Shown: one piece after another, positions 34,861 through 46,557 of the stretch
Numbering within the stretch: position 1 is the stretch's first letter
Layout of the letters: each line of letters starts with the position of its first letter
Assembly (NCBI GenBank): GCA_950022295.1
Contig: OX465595.1
Coordinates: 428,228,270-428,292,269 of the forward strand
Reading direction: 5' to 3'
DNA from: Bromus sterilis
Taxonomy: Eukaryota > Streptophyta > Magnoliopsida > Poales > Poaceae
Length of the DNA stretch: 64,000 bases
Notes under the pieces: generated by a model
Databases searched by the model: none
What the model saw: the letters and a program-made list of their open reading frames with translations, nothing else
What the model was told of the DNA's origin: nothing
Position numbers and translations under genes: made by a program

Positions 34861-36210
34861 GTATGCAGCGGTAGCAGGTGCGTGCATGTGTCAATCAGTC
34901 TTTTCTTTGTCCTTTCATACTATCCATGAGATATTTCATCACTTCTACGTCGGTACACCCCACTTAAAAAGAAGAACGGTTGAGATTAGTCCATACCATT
35001 TCATAGAAAAGGGTAGGATAATCTTATTTTTAAAATATCCATGCTTTTTTATTTCCTAATTCTGAAGTTGGAGTCAAATTTATCCATCCAGCTCTCCGCC
35101 CAACACACGCACACACAACCATCATCATCATACTGCATGGAGGACGCATGCAAAGACGAACGACGAGGATGACAACCACACACGGCTTAATTAGAGGAGC
35201 TATCTTGTATGATCAAACTACACAATTAGCTTAATTAGCTAGCTTACTACACAATTAACTTAGTAAGTAGTATCACGTACAATCGAGATTAATCAGCTTA
35301 CACACTCACCTGCACTTGCTAATTTCATGTTGATCTGTGTCCAACAGAAGCAGATGGCCGGACATCAACTTTTAAGGCATCTAATATAACTAACTTCCTC
35401 AACTAACAATGATAATGATTACTAAACATTCACCAAGTCACGGGTGACAACTACATCCCAGGGACGACGCTCCATGCAAGGGGGAGGTGCGCGAATGCAG
35501 CGACGATGGCGCATCCAGTGCGGATCGGAACCGAGCCCGAGGAGGAGAAGGACGACCCCTCGAGGTCGAGGAGCTTGTCGGCTTGGCCATCCCCACGATC
35601 ATGACGTGATTTCTGTAACCTTGGTTCTAAATGACTAAAGCCTAGCGATGGTTCTACAAATTTGCCATGGTTATAACGATGCAACTGGATTTTTCATCCC
35701 ATGCCAATGCTGCCATTTTCAATTTTAGATTGTTTTATTTAGATTGTGATGGTTCTTTTTGCACATGGCAAATTCTTTTTTTTTCCAAAGGGGAAACTGA
35801 TAGTATTTTATTTTATTTTTATTGTGTAGAACACGAAATTCATTATATATGAGACACGTCAATTCTTGCCGATATGAACCGTTAACGCATCATGTATGCA
35901 TGCATGGGCCACGTATCTTCCATCTTCCTTCATCATGCGTCCATGGTTTTCCGGGAGGCCAAACTGCAGCACTTTGCGCATTCATCCGTTGCCAACATCA
36001 ACCGCGGCTACTTTTTCTGTTCGCAATTTCTTAACTAGCTAAAGAAGTTGAAACCCATGCATGGTTGCCAAGGCAGTAACATCTATGCGGTAAAGCGAAA
36101 CAAACGGAAAACTGGTGGGGGCGAAGAAGGGCATGCACTTACCACAAAATAGTTGACCGTGAAGCTCTCATGGCCTCACATTCATGCCTAATTTACACGC
36201 TCCCCTCCGT
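34461..36210. other. Intergenic region upstream of the cysteine-rich gene
   Basis: Mostly AT-rich with no clear gene. 35444-35638 is a GC-richer patch with ORFs on both strands but no recognised domain. AT-rich, T-run sequence occupies 35660-35840. Confidence 0.5.
34812..34861. repeat. Compound (TC)n(TA)n microsatellite
   Basis: A run of about ten CT units passes directly into about ten AT units. This is a length-variable simple repeat. Confidence 0.9.
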
Positions 36211-36220
36211 TATATATAAA
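36211..36220 (+). promoter_or_regulatory. TATA box of the cysteine-rich peptide gene
   Basis: TATATATAAA lies 72 bases before the ATG at 36292, a normal plant spacing giving a leader of about 45 bases. ATAGCTCCACCAG follows as a likely transcript start area. Confidence 0.65.
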
Positions 36221-36291
36221 GGATGACACAATAGCTCCACCAGTAAACCCATTGCCATCCAATAGGATCAGCCTCAATAAGGACAACAATA

Positions 36292-36642
36292 ATGGCGCAG
36301 AACAGGAGCATTGTAGGAGCTCTATTCATAGTGACCCTTATCCTGGTGGCCCCATCAGTGTTTTCAGGGGAAATTGCTGACAAGGTAAGCACGCTGGTAG
36401 CAAAGGTGGCCAAATGCAACAAGGAGTGCGAAGGTAAAGCGACTCCTGCCGACATCGACCTTTGCAAGGAGAAGTGTAGCCTCTTCGAGCACTCAGGTTA
36501 TGCGACCATCGGGACGGGTGCCTGCCTTCAGAGTTGCGACAAGGTGAAGAATGACCAATCCTCCTTCAAGATGTGTGAAGACAAATGTCGTGAGAAGTAT
36601 AAGGCTAGGTTGTCAGATATCAAACAGGGTAAGAATGTGTAG
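36292..36642 (+). CDS. Secreted cysteine-rich peptide precursor, tandem alpha-hairpinin-like
   Basis: The 116-residue product starts with a clear signal peptide (~1-25, hydrophobic core VGALFIVTLILVA, likely cut near SVFSG). The mature part has eight cysteines as four CxxxC pairs: C42/C46, C58/C62, C78/C82 and C95/C99. The spacers within each pair of pairs are 11 and 12 residues, so it reads as two consecutive CX3C-Xn-CX3C units, the helix-hairpin pattern of plant alpha-hairpinins. The mature region is highly charged (many Lys and Glu). Known hairpinins are antimicrobial or protease-inhibitory; that role here is inference. A TATA box lies 72 bp upstream. AAGGTAAGC at ~36382 looks like a splice donor, but the cysteine pattern continues through it, so I keep a single exon. 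A thionin-like classification is the alternative. Confidence 0.82.
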   Translation: MAQNRSIVGALFIVTLILVAPSVFSGEIADKVSTLVAKVAKCNKECEGKATPADIDLCKEKCSLFEHSGYATIGTGACLQSCDKVKNDQSSFKMCEDKCREKYKARLSDIKQGKNV

Positions 36643-38224
36643 GAAGGATGCCCCGGGTATTATCCAGTCACAGCCCTCTATCAGTACATCAACGGCCAAC
36701 ATTTCGCTGAAGGTGAACCGCTCGATCGATAGCCAAGAATGGCATGATCCTATTAATCTCATGTATTTTCTAAATTCTTGTATATGGACTATCAAGTTGG
36801 TTGATAAAAATTGGTAGTCCTTTCCAATTTCAACAAAATTATTATTGTAATAAATAGAATGTGTGCTTTATTTTAGCACAAGTTCATTGTATTTGTATTT
36901 TTGCTTGTAATAGGTTGAGTGCTCAAGTAGTTTTTCTATATGGAATTTCTTGCACTCCATCCAGCCATATAATGTGTGAATAGATCAATGTCGCATTGAT
37001 ATTAAACAATTTCCTATATTTGGTGGTTCATTGGCAATTCGTGTCTTGTTCCGGTTGCTATATTGGTGGTTCGCATGGTCAACATTCATTATAGAATGGT
37101 TGAAGCGCCAGCACGACAGTGGCTCGGGAATTAGTCCTCTCCTCCGGAGAATGCAGCAACGTTCCCGTTGATCAGCTCAATTGATGTGTATTCCTTCCTC
37201 CTATAAATCGTCCTCAGGCTGATCGGAGCTCTCAAATCGCTGCTGGTCACACGATCTAGAGTTCAATTACTACCGTAGTAATTCGTCGTTACTGCTGATG
37301 ACTGCCCTATTGATTTGCATGCGTTTGCAGTGAAAAACGGAAACCCGTGATTGGCCTCACTCACCTAGAAACAACGCAATGAAAACCTAACGAGCTGCCG
37401 CTTCCTCTCCCTTCACAGCCGCCGTTCTAATTTTTCTCTCCCACCATCACCATGGTGACCCCCTCACCTCTCCAACAAAGCTTCCCCATCTCTCATCCCT
37501 CTCCATGTTCTGGAGACGGCCCAGCCACACACCGTGGTTCCAGGCCTTGCACAGGTTGTCGCCGGCGGCTGGGTCTTCACGGTGGAGGTGGAGAGGGAAG
37601 AGCAGGTGCGGATCTGGAGGTCAGCGTTGAGGGGAAGGACCAGCTAGTCACGGCGTGTACAAGGCGAACAGAGAGGGGTGGATCTGGCCGTCGAGCACAG
37701 ATCGCCTCTGCGGCCTTCTCTTCAATATTCAGGGTCTCCCTCCCCTACTACCTCAGGCCAAGGTCCACACATTTCTGATTTCAATTACTTTGGAGAGATG
37801 ATTTTCATTCTTAACAAACTGCAAATAATTTTATTATTTAGATTTGCTAGATGGTTTTTGACAATGAAATCTTGATTTTTTTTTTGCAGATAACGTATCT
37901 ACAGCATGAGTTTGCATGAAAGATATCTTTCGCTCATTTACTTGTTTGGTTCGTATCACGTGATGAAGATGAGTCACCTATATTTGATGGACACAAGTAT
38001 AGTTATGCCTAGAGCTACAGTTTCAGCATTCAATCAACCTTAAAAGTTGAAGCATTTACTGTTTACAATCTTTAGTTTTTTTAGTCTAAAACAACAACTT
38101 CTACTACATGAATACTCATTTTTCATATTTGAAATAGATTGATCTCAATTGGGGAATATGTTCTTGCCCCTTTGTGTGAATGTATGAAACTTTGATACGC
38201 CGAGTTATGTATTTTGTAATGCAG
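36643..38224. other. 3' region of the cysteine-rich gene and spacer
   Basis: AT-rich 3' sequence with AATAAA near 36849. A GC-rich stretch at 37440-37780 contains a 108-codon ORF starting MVTPSPLQQ, with no recognised domain. It might be a 5' exon of the following pseudogene or chance. Confidence 0.35.
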
Positions 38225-39012
38225 GTTCAAGGACGTCAGGAAACTACGGCCAAACTGGCTGCAAATCTATTTACAGAAGCTGGTAGTATTGGGATACTTT
38301 CATATTCCTGTGGACCATATATATGGACAGGTACTCTTGACAGAACAAGAAGGAACACTTCCTTCACAATATATACACACACATGTCTTTCCTGTCGAAG
38401 GCGTTTCTTAGTGAGACTAGAGTTGATAAGATCTTCCTTTTATGTATCCTATGATTCTGGATTACCTTGCTAGCAAGACAATTTCGGAGGATCTTGTTGT
38501 CGTTCCTCCTATGTGGGTGTTGTTGTTAAAGCACGTGCATTTGCCAAGAAATTGTCTGATGCTCCTTTAGCTATTGTTGATAAAAGAAGACATGGCCACA
38601 ATCTATCAGAGGTAATAATGGATTTCTATGGTTTATATACATTCTATATTTTTAGTTATGTTTATATATCACAGTTAGACATGCAAATGGTTCAATTTTA
38701 GTTGTACTCTTTGTTATAGCATAGTGCTAAGCACATGCTTTAATAGGACAATAGATAATAGTATGTAACTTTCAGATCACCTGATGATTAGTTATACTAG
38801 CTAGATGCTTTATTGCATTTTTACAAAGCCATCCACTTTTTGGCTTGCCTCGACTAAACAGCGGCACATGTAGTTCATAAAGTGATCGTGTGAAAATGAT
38901 ATTAGACTATAATTCCGATTTGTTTTCTGTGACCACCTGCAAGTCATGCACTTAATTGGTGGTGTGAAGGGGAAAGTTGCTATCATGGTTGATGACATGA
39001 TTGACACATCAG
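38225..39012 (+). pseudogene. Ribose-phosphate pyrophosphokinase (PRPP synthetase) pseudogene
   Basis: Three exon remnants with introns match plant PRPP synthetase. 38225-38330 reads QGRQETTAKLAANLFTEAG, then after a deletion of about 13 residues GYFHIPVDHIYGQ in another frame. 38448-38611 reads ILDYLASKTISEDLVVV, then after a frame change KARAFAKKLSDAPLAIVDKR. 38942-39012 reads VMHLIGGVKGKVAIMVDDMI, the PRPP-binding loop region. The first and second fragments end in GT at the expected exon ends. N- and C-terminal exons are not seen. Retained introns mean a duplicated rather than retroposed copy. Functional relatives make PRPP from ribose 5-phosphate and ATP; this copy cannot. Confidence 0.88.
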
Positions 39013-40100
39013 GTTAACAATTTTTTCTTCATTGTTAGCGGACATAAATTTATACACTTTGTAGTGTGTTCTCTCTGATTTAGCCGCGCTTTTCCCTTGT
39101 TCCTCCTATAAAACCTGATGTGTGAATTGATGCAAAAATTATCTTACCTCTGTTGTGAATTTGTGCAATCTCCCGATGAAACAAAACTTGCGGCATTGGT
39201 TTAGGTTTATTCAAATTGTTGCGAAATTTGTTCTTCCGGAGAAGTCATTGCAGAATGTTAATGGCAACATATTTCCTTTAGAGTAATCTTTACTGAATTT
39301 TCCTTTTCTTGATGCATGCTTATCCTTTGCAGTGCTATGTGCTATAATAAGAGCATATTACATATTAAGTTGAATATATATCTAGAAATATTCTTTCGAC
39401 TAGAAAATGGATTATTGTGTTATCTTGATCGAGATCTTCCAGTCAAGTTTCTATGCCGAAGATGGATGCCGAAGCTGGGTTTAATCTGTTCCTGTGTACT
39501 AATTAGTGTGTTAATTATGCATGGCAGAGTTTTGATAGAATTGCTACTAAATTTGGTTTGTCATATTTATATGTATGCATCACTTTAAATCGCAGAGTTG
39601 TAGGTGACCTGTTCTTTCTTTTTTTATAGAGAATATTTTATTTCTAATATTCTGTTTTCTTCCTGAATTAATGATGATTTCTCTCTTCTTTCAGATTAAC
39701 AAATTTTATTTACCTTTGTTGCACATTTGATTGAAAATTAGCATTCGTTCACTCATAACTATTCACTCATTCAGTTAGTTTACAGATCTAGAAATCATAA
39801 TTTCTGTTTACACAATGGCACTTCTATTTTAAATTTACTGAATCCACGTTAGTAACATTCAGGGGTGGGCATGACGCAAGAATGTCTCGTTGTTTGTAAT
39901 TTTTTTCAATTTTATAATTAGAAGATGGTTGCTAATTTCATGATTGTGAGGTGATTCCACTCACTTAATAGAAGTAGATGTAGATTCATTAATTTATCTG
40001 CATTTATCTCATAGTGATGATTTTCCGTTTTTAAACTCGAGTGATTCCAGTCATTGACGAAAAGATATTTTATTGGTTACAGTAACCTCTGGCATACAAA
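39013..40100. other. AT-rich spacer
   Basis: AT-rich sequence following the pseudogene, with no further PRPP synthetase exon recognised. The 90-codon ORF at 39316 has no recognisable domain. Confidence 0.45.
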
Positions 40101-42540
40101 ACTGATTAGGTGACACCAAGGATGAGGTGGAATTAGTTCCCTTCGGAGAATTGGGTTAGGACATCACTTGAGGTAGGCACAACCCAAGCACTCCGTAGTG
40201 GTGAATATCATATTTTGCAAGGTGAGAAGAATGTTTGTATCATATTTTGCAAGGCCCTGGTCTCGCCTTAGATAAGGCACGAGCCCCAGGATGCTCTCCC
40301 TGCCCGTCTAGAGGTGAATTCTATTTAAGGTTACTAGTCAAGTCATTAAATCGTCACATAACTCAATGTAATCTCAAGCCAATCCCCGTCTACAAGCATA
40401 GCAATATATAACAAACACGAACTAGGGCGACAAAGAATACAGGATCATATCATATGGCTATCCTACCAGGTTTGCAGCATAACATAATATACACCTACAC
40501 ATGCATTGGGTGATAAGTACTACATGCATAATGACAAATATAGGATGAGGTATGGTCAAAATGCAACTCGCCTTATACATTCGATGAAGTTCTTCACTCT
40601 CACACTCCAGATAACTCTACTCGTCACACTCCGAGCAATCTATCGTAAAAGAAGGATACACATAAACAATCACGCCAAAAGGATCCAAAATATCAACAAA
40701 TCAAACACAACAACATCTCGCAACAAAAATAACTAGGCTTGAAAGGTATAGGTGCGGATGTGCTCGAAGGTGATAGGTGAAAGGTAAACTCGAGAGAGTC
40801 AAAGGACAAAGAATTGTCGATACAAAAGATCATGACTAAAAGACATTATGAACTCAAGGTGAATATCATGCCAACATGAAGGGTGTGTGGATGTTGCCAA
40901 TAGAATGTTACAGGTGATCCAATATGCAAAAAGAACCACGTAAAACGGAATACTACAACACGAGTTATAGCAGGTTGAAGTTTGAATTAAATTTGAATTC
41001 AACAGATCCAAAAGTATTTGAATATGGTGAATAAATGACGTGGACAGAAAGTATATGCCATGAGTGATCCTATGCAAAAAGAATCAATTGAATTGGATCA
41101 CCGGTATAGAAGATATGGCCTCTAGAAGTTTGAATTTGTATTTGAATAAATTCAAATTCAAAAATGTGCAAATGTGTGTGAAGTTAACTCTATGATAAAC
41201 TGCAGATCACTACGAACGTGTAGGAAAAAGAATCACGTAATTCTGATACACGGTTTAGAAGATATAGCTAAAACGGGTTTAGGGTGCAAAATGTGAAAAA
41301 AGACTCATACGCGAATAAAAATAAATTCACATCATGAACATGCCCCTGGACGCTACGGGATGAACAACGTTCGCTCCGGTGAACTTTCCGGCGAGCGTTC
41401 GCTATATAAGAAAAATGGCATCGACGGTTAACCGGAGAAATCCGAGTCAAATCCGGTTAACCGAAAAAACGAAACCCTAGATCTGAGAATAAGGATCTAA
41501 TATGGGTCGTCGGATTTCGATTCGACGGACGAGGTGGCGGCGGCTCACCTCGACGGCGGCGACGGTTGGTGGCGCCGGCGGCTTGCTCTGTCGAACGGCG
41601 CGGCGCCCATCGACGCGTGGAGGCGCGGCGACGCACGGCCGGGGCGAGGCAGCCGACTCCGGGGTGGCGCGGCGTGGGGCCCGGATGGGCGGCGATGGCG
41701 GCGCTCCGGCGACGGGCGGTGCAGTGGCGGTGGAAGTCGGCGGCGGCAAGGAGGGACCCGCTAGCTAGGGTTTCAAAAAAAAGAATAAAAGAAAAAAATC
41801 GAAAATTATTTATAGGCAGAGAAAAATACTTTTTTTTCTGGTCCGAGTCGGGCTCTAATCGCACGCGGCGGAAAAACAACACTGGGCCGACTGGGAGGCC
41901 CAAAAATAAAACTCGTTTTCTGTAAAATTTTAGTTGGTCAACCAACTACGTAGAACATTTTTATATAATAAAATATTTATTTTAAAAATGCCACAGCAAT
42001 AAAATAAAATAATAAAAACAATTATTTTTGCCGAAATTACTATTTCAGTCATTATGAAATTTTCATAAATACCTTTATGCAAGAAAAACCGTATGGGCAT
42101 TATAAATCTCAAAATAGTTTTTGAGTTATTTATAATTCGCATAACACATTTTTAGAACACCCCAAAAATATCTTCAACACTTTTCTACTTTATTTTAAAT
42201 AGGGGATAAGTCATTTTATATCCTCTCCAATAAATTGCCTTAAGTTGAAAAATGTTTTGAATATTCTGAAAAATCTAAATAATTATTTAAAACATTTTCC
42301 AACACTTTTAATATGTCGAAGAAGTTATATTACCGTCTCTCATTTGCATTTGTTGGATTTGTTTTAAATAATAAATTCCAAAACATCAACGGTGAATATT
42401 AGGGAAAGTCAGTTTATTACCTCTCATTTTAATATTCAATAAACTCCAAAAGTTTCAGATCCTAGTGAAAATCAAACGTATCAAGCAAAACAAATTAATT
42501 TATTAACATTCAAAAATCTAGAAAATTTTGGGATGTTACA
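40100..42540 (-). mobile_element. Probable minus-strand LTR, left limit uncertain
   Basis: The plus strand ends TTTTGGGATGTTACA at 42540, which on the minus strand is a TGTAACATCCC LTR start. Below it lie AT-rich U3-like sequence (41940-42540) and a GC-rich leader-like block (41500-41765) whose ORFs on both strands overlap and look non-coding. The left edge is a guess from a change of texture. No target duplication was found. Confidence 0.45.
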
Positions 42541-43490
42541 TGCACAATTTCACATTATAGAAGCTCTATTACACAGTTTATTACCAAGAAACAATGCAGA
42601 ATAGATGGATGACAACAAGTATTATACAGCACAGGAAGATGCGCAAGGTGACATGCATCATCAACATATTTTGTAGCCATTGGGGCTAACTAAAATTAAT
42701 ACGTATTTTTCTTAGTACCCTCTACAAAATGAAATTTGTGCAGGACAGTATATAGATGGATGGCAACTATGAAACACTTGTATTGCTAAGACATCAGTTC
42801 CTTCCTTTGTGCACAATTATCAGATTAATTATGGTTGTTGCACTCCAATCATTGCAAAGAACCAGAAAAAAAAAGTGGTACTCGGTAGTATTCTTTTATG
42901 TCAAGTAAAGAGCTAAGTAATAAACGTACAATGACCAACATTTTGTTAAGACCACCAACGAATAATCTAGTCAGTTCATTACTATACAGTTGGGTGATCC
43001 ATTAAGCTAAGCAAGAGCTATGAAACTAGTGACTAAGAAAGAGCTATGAACAAGCTAGTGATGCGGTTCACGAAATGGATGATACCTATATACACATCAA
43101 GCTTTTTCAACAAGTCATTGTGAACAATCACATGAAGATGCCCAAAGTCACAACAACTGGAATAGAAACATGGCATACCGTATTATGAGGTCGAATACCG
43201 TTGCCCATGGCGCGCAGGTTTCGATCACCATTGCTGAAATTAAAACACAAGCATATATAAATACGAGATGCAGTATGATGCGTGTATTCCTAAAGGATAT
43301 AACAAGAGAGCAGCCAAGAGAATGAATGAATTATCAAGTAGAGTAGTTTCCTTGTGAATTAACCACATAATTACTTACCGGTCCATGGCACTTGCTACTG
43401 TACAATACATACAGTAAGTAATTAAAACGCAAGTGCTCCATATATAACAAGATGACGCCTTTGGTCCACCGTACCGGCTGTTGGCGACCA
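42541..43490. other. Spacer, nothing recognised
   Basis: Mixed-composition sequence with no ORF or repeat that I can name. Confidence 0.4.
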
Positions 43491-43543
43491 TCAACGCAAA
43501 GTAGCTAGGCGTGCAGAGCAACGAAAATCGCTAACCAGACCAA

Positions 43544-43891
43544 TCAAGCGCCAGCCGATCGCCGCCGGTGCACTGCAGCGCATGGAGCTAGTCCTGTACA
43601 GAAACCCGTCCTCCAAGGTGGAGACGGCGACGAGGAAGGAAGACAGAGAGGAAGGTGGAGACGGCGGACGAGGAGTCGGTGCTGGCCGTCGACCTGACTG
43701 AGATGAGGAGCGTGGCGGCGGCGAGAACGATCGTGGATGCCCTGGCGCCCGAGGACGTACGAGGTCCCTCCCGTCCAGCAGCAGGCCTTGTTGGGGTTGG
43801 CCGGGGAACATGTGGAAGGCATTGCCGATGACGAGAAAGGCGATGAGAATGCTGATCGCTGCTCCGTCGCCACCAACTTGAGCTCCGCCAT
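43544..43891 (-). CDS. Weak candidate ORF, minus strand
   Basis: The 115-codon frame begins MAELKLVATEQRSA in good ATG context. A frame switch soon after would give the hydrophobic stretch ILIAFLVIGNAFHMF, so a frameshift in an old membrane-protein exon is possible. The rest is Arg/Pro/Ser-rich and GC-driven. A splice-donor-like GTGGTAAG lies upstream at ~44022 in the minus sense. I do not recognise a family; DUF1218-type membrane proteins were considered but not supported. Confidence 0.2.
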   Translation of the reverse strand: MAELKLVATEQRSAFSSPFSSSAMPSTCSPANPNKACCWTGGTSYVLGRQGIHDRSRRRHAPHLSQVDGQHRLLVRRLHLPLCLPSSSPSPPWRTGFCTGLAPCAAVHRRRSAGA

Positions 43892-44220
43892 GGCTCTTTG
43901 CCTTTTTGGCTAGCTAGCGAATCTCGTCGGCGGGGCGGCTGCGACTGCGGCTGCGGCTGCGTGGGGGAGCGAATGTGACGGGGATGGATGGATAAAATGG
44001 AGGGAACGAGCGAGGATCTTACCACCCGGCCGTCGTCGCGGACCGCCGCCACTTGGTCCGGCGTCGGAGGTGGCCGCGCGAGACGGACAAGTGGAATGGA
44101 CTCAGGGTTCTACTTCTCACACACACAAGAAGGGAGGGAGGGGGTGTTGGACTGGCTGGATGGGTGGGGTTGCTTATGATGGGCCGGCTTGCTTCTTGAT
44201 GGTTGTTTTTGGCACCCCGC

Positions 44221-44715
44221 AGGGTCGCGCGGAGGGTGCCCACTAATTAGTTGCACCCCTAATTAGAGGGTTCACTCGCGCGTTCTGAGCGCGTCAAGTC
44301 CCACGTTCTGACACATTTTAGTGTTTCTCTTGGGTTTTTTCGTGTTTGACACGTGGCACCGTTCGAACACACACCCGCAGCCACGGCAACACGCGCAACC
44401 ACAGTCCTGCCACAACCCAGTTTTTCACCCACAATTCCTGCCACAACCACAGTTTTTTCAGCCACAACCACAACTTTTTTTAGCCACAGCCCAGCTTTTC
44501 AGCGACAGCCACAGTTTTTTCAGGCACAACCACAATTATTTTCAGCCACAGCCTTGCCACAGGTCCGTGCGCAGCCACAGGAGGATCCGCGCGCAGCCAC
44601 AGTTGTTGTTTCGCACGGGACACAGTGAAACCGCGACACATGGTGGATCCAGAGCGCGCAAAAGTGACATATTCAGGGTCGCGCAGGAGGGTACCCGCTA
44701 ATTAGTGATTGACCC
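44221..44715. repeat. CAACCACAG-rich array bounded by direct repeats
   Basis: AGGGTCGCGCGGAGGGTGCC...CTAATTAG (44221) recurs as AGGGTCGCGCAGGAGGGTACC...CTAATTAG (44677), bounding ~455 bases. Inside, CAGCCACAACCACA plus a T run repeats about eight times. The translated Pro/Gln/Phe ORF is a by-product of the repeat. Words of the complementary type (GGTTGTGGATG, GGCTGTGGCTG) recur at 45035-45165, suggesting an inverted partner. Confidence 0.6.
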
Positions 44716-44875
44716 GAGAGGGAGAGAAAGCAACTTTTAAACTTTGATGCCCATAGTTTAGCTAAATTCTCATCTAGTTTGATGCCCATAGGGACGCCAC
44801 TTGTGGCTGTTAAATCCCCATGATCCTTCTTGTATTCGTCAAACTCTGCTAGATGAATAAAGAAGTTCTTTCCTG

Positions 44876-44985
44876 CTAAAAAAACTATTTGATGGGATGT
44901 TTCTCAAAAAAAAACTATTTGATGGGATGTACCGCTAAAAAGAACTATTTGGTGGGATGTACACACCTTAAAAAAACTAATTGAT
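44876..44985. repeat. Short tandem array, ~35-bp unit, four copies
   Basis: AAAAAACTATTTGATGGGATGT and its variants occur four times with short variable spacers. Confidence 0.75.
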
Positions 44986-45169
44986 GGGGGTATCCGCAAA
45001 TGTTAGTCGTCATGTGTCGCGTTCTAAGCGCTTCCCATGGTGGTTGTGCGCGAATTGTAGTTGTGTTCGTGGTTGTGGATGCACCACCTGTGGTTGCGCC
45101 CCTGACTGCGCTCGTGGATATGCGGTTGTGCTTATGGCTGCTTCTGTGGCTGTGGCTGCACCCTAGAAA

Positions 45170-46557
45170 AGTTTATCGAAATCTGTCAACATGGAATCTA
45201 GCTTTATAGATCTCGACGGAAAGAATACAATGATGAAAACGGTTCATGATTGCGATGATCGATTGAAGAGATAAATATTTTGAGAAAATGGATCTACGAA
45301 AAAAAGCTCAAACATCTAATCTCCCGTCCTCACATGCGGGATGGGAAAACGGCTCAAAACTCCCTGGTTAAGACAAGTAGCGCGCGTACGTTACACGATG
45401 CACCCTTCAACTAGTGAATTCGCGAGGTCGACAATTCAGGTCATGAGGTAAGGAAAGCAATACATAGGGACCTCGACCAAGATATTATCTTGGATGCAGC
45501 AATAAATAAAGATTTGAAAAAACTCCTTAAATAAAAAAACTTACGCTCGGCAAATCCTATCTTATGGGCAAGGGTTCCCCTTATGACGGTTTGACAAATT
45601 AAATCGTCTTCCCCCGTGTTGTATTCTATAGAGATATAGGTTAAAAAATACACGACCTCCTCGATGATTATGTGCCGCAGCTCTCGAGTCGTTAGTTGAC
45701 AAGATTGACGAGTTTGTTTACGCGGAACCGAAATCTTAAGACTTGAAGGGGAGTTTTTTCAGATCGAGTGCAAGTAAGGATCAAGATCTCTAACTCTTTG
45801 AAGAATGTTGTTTCGCTGGTAAAGAAGAATAAGAGGGATAATGTTGTACCCAAACAACGCCAGAATTCACACACTCAAACACGGGTGAGCTCGATCATCA
45901 CCATTGCATGGGGAATCTACCTCGTATAGTCATATGGTCCCTCAAGTGATATACGTAGTGTAGCAGATGCTCCTAGACAGACGCGTACGTACTGCGTGCA
46001 GTTGATTCACATCTGGTGCATGCATGCATATGCCAAGTCACGAGAGACCACCCTGGCCGCTCTTCTCGCCTCTCACTGCCTCGTCATCCGCTCTTGGACC
46101 ATGTATTTTCATTTTGGCTAACCGACACATAAAACAACCTCGGATCATTTATGTTGGATGTCAAAAAGTAATATTATATGTAAAATTGTAAATGCATAAT
46201 TTTATAGTAGCATGTAGCATCCGAGTCTCAAATCGAAGCTCACAGCACCGATGAGAATGCCATGGCGTTGTACCATACCAATTCGGAGTAAGAGGAACTC
46301 CAGATGATCATCGGCCTATCCTTCGAGTCACCACGGGATGATAAAGACTCCACTGTGGCGCCTGCCGCAAAGAAGCGATAACTTAAGGAGGGCTCGGATT
46401 CAGAAATCAGCAATGATGAAGAACTCAGGGGCATTTGATATGTTTAGTTAGTTTTTTTAGTAAGTACATACTTAATTATTTTGTATGATTTATGTGTTCT
46501 ATTTAAAAATGATTTGTTTAATTCATGGTTAGTCTTAATTTAATTCAATTAACATGT
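45170..46557. other. Spacer with a possible gene scrap
   Basis: AT-rich DNA. At 46249-46430 a broken frame reads an acidic/basic segment (DDKDSTVAPAAKKR, then LKEGSDSEISNDEELRG), which might be a fragment of a nuclear protein. No family is identified. Confidence 0.3.

Noticed and set aside
36376..36390. Splice donor AAGGTAAGC inside the cysteine-rich gene
   Set aside because: The frame and the four CxxxC pairs continue without a break and no matching acceptor is needed.
41457..41945. 162-codon minus-strand ORF
   Set aside because: It lies in a probable LTR leader, with overlapping frames on both strands and no domain.
44321..44701. Pro/Gln/Phe-rich 126-codon ORF resembling a storage or prion-like protein
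   Set aside because: It is the translation of a simple DNA repeat; the period drives the residues and a second frame gives an equally long ORF.
44870..44990. Possible CRISPR-like array
   Set aside because: The context is a plant nuclear genome; spacers are short and irregular, so this is an ordinary tandem repeat.
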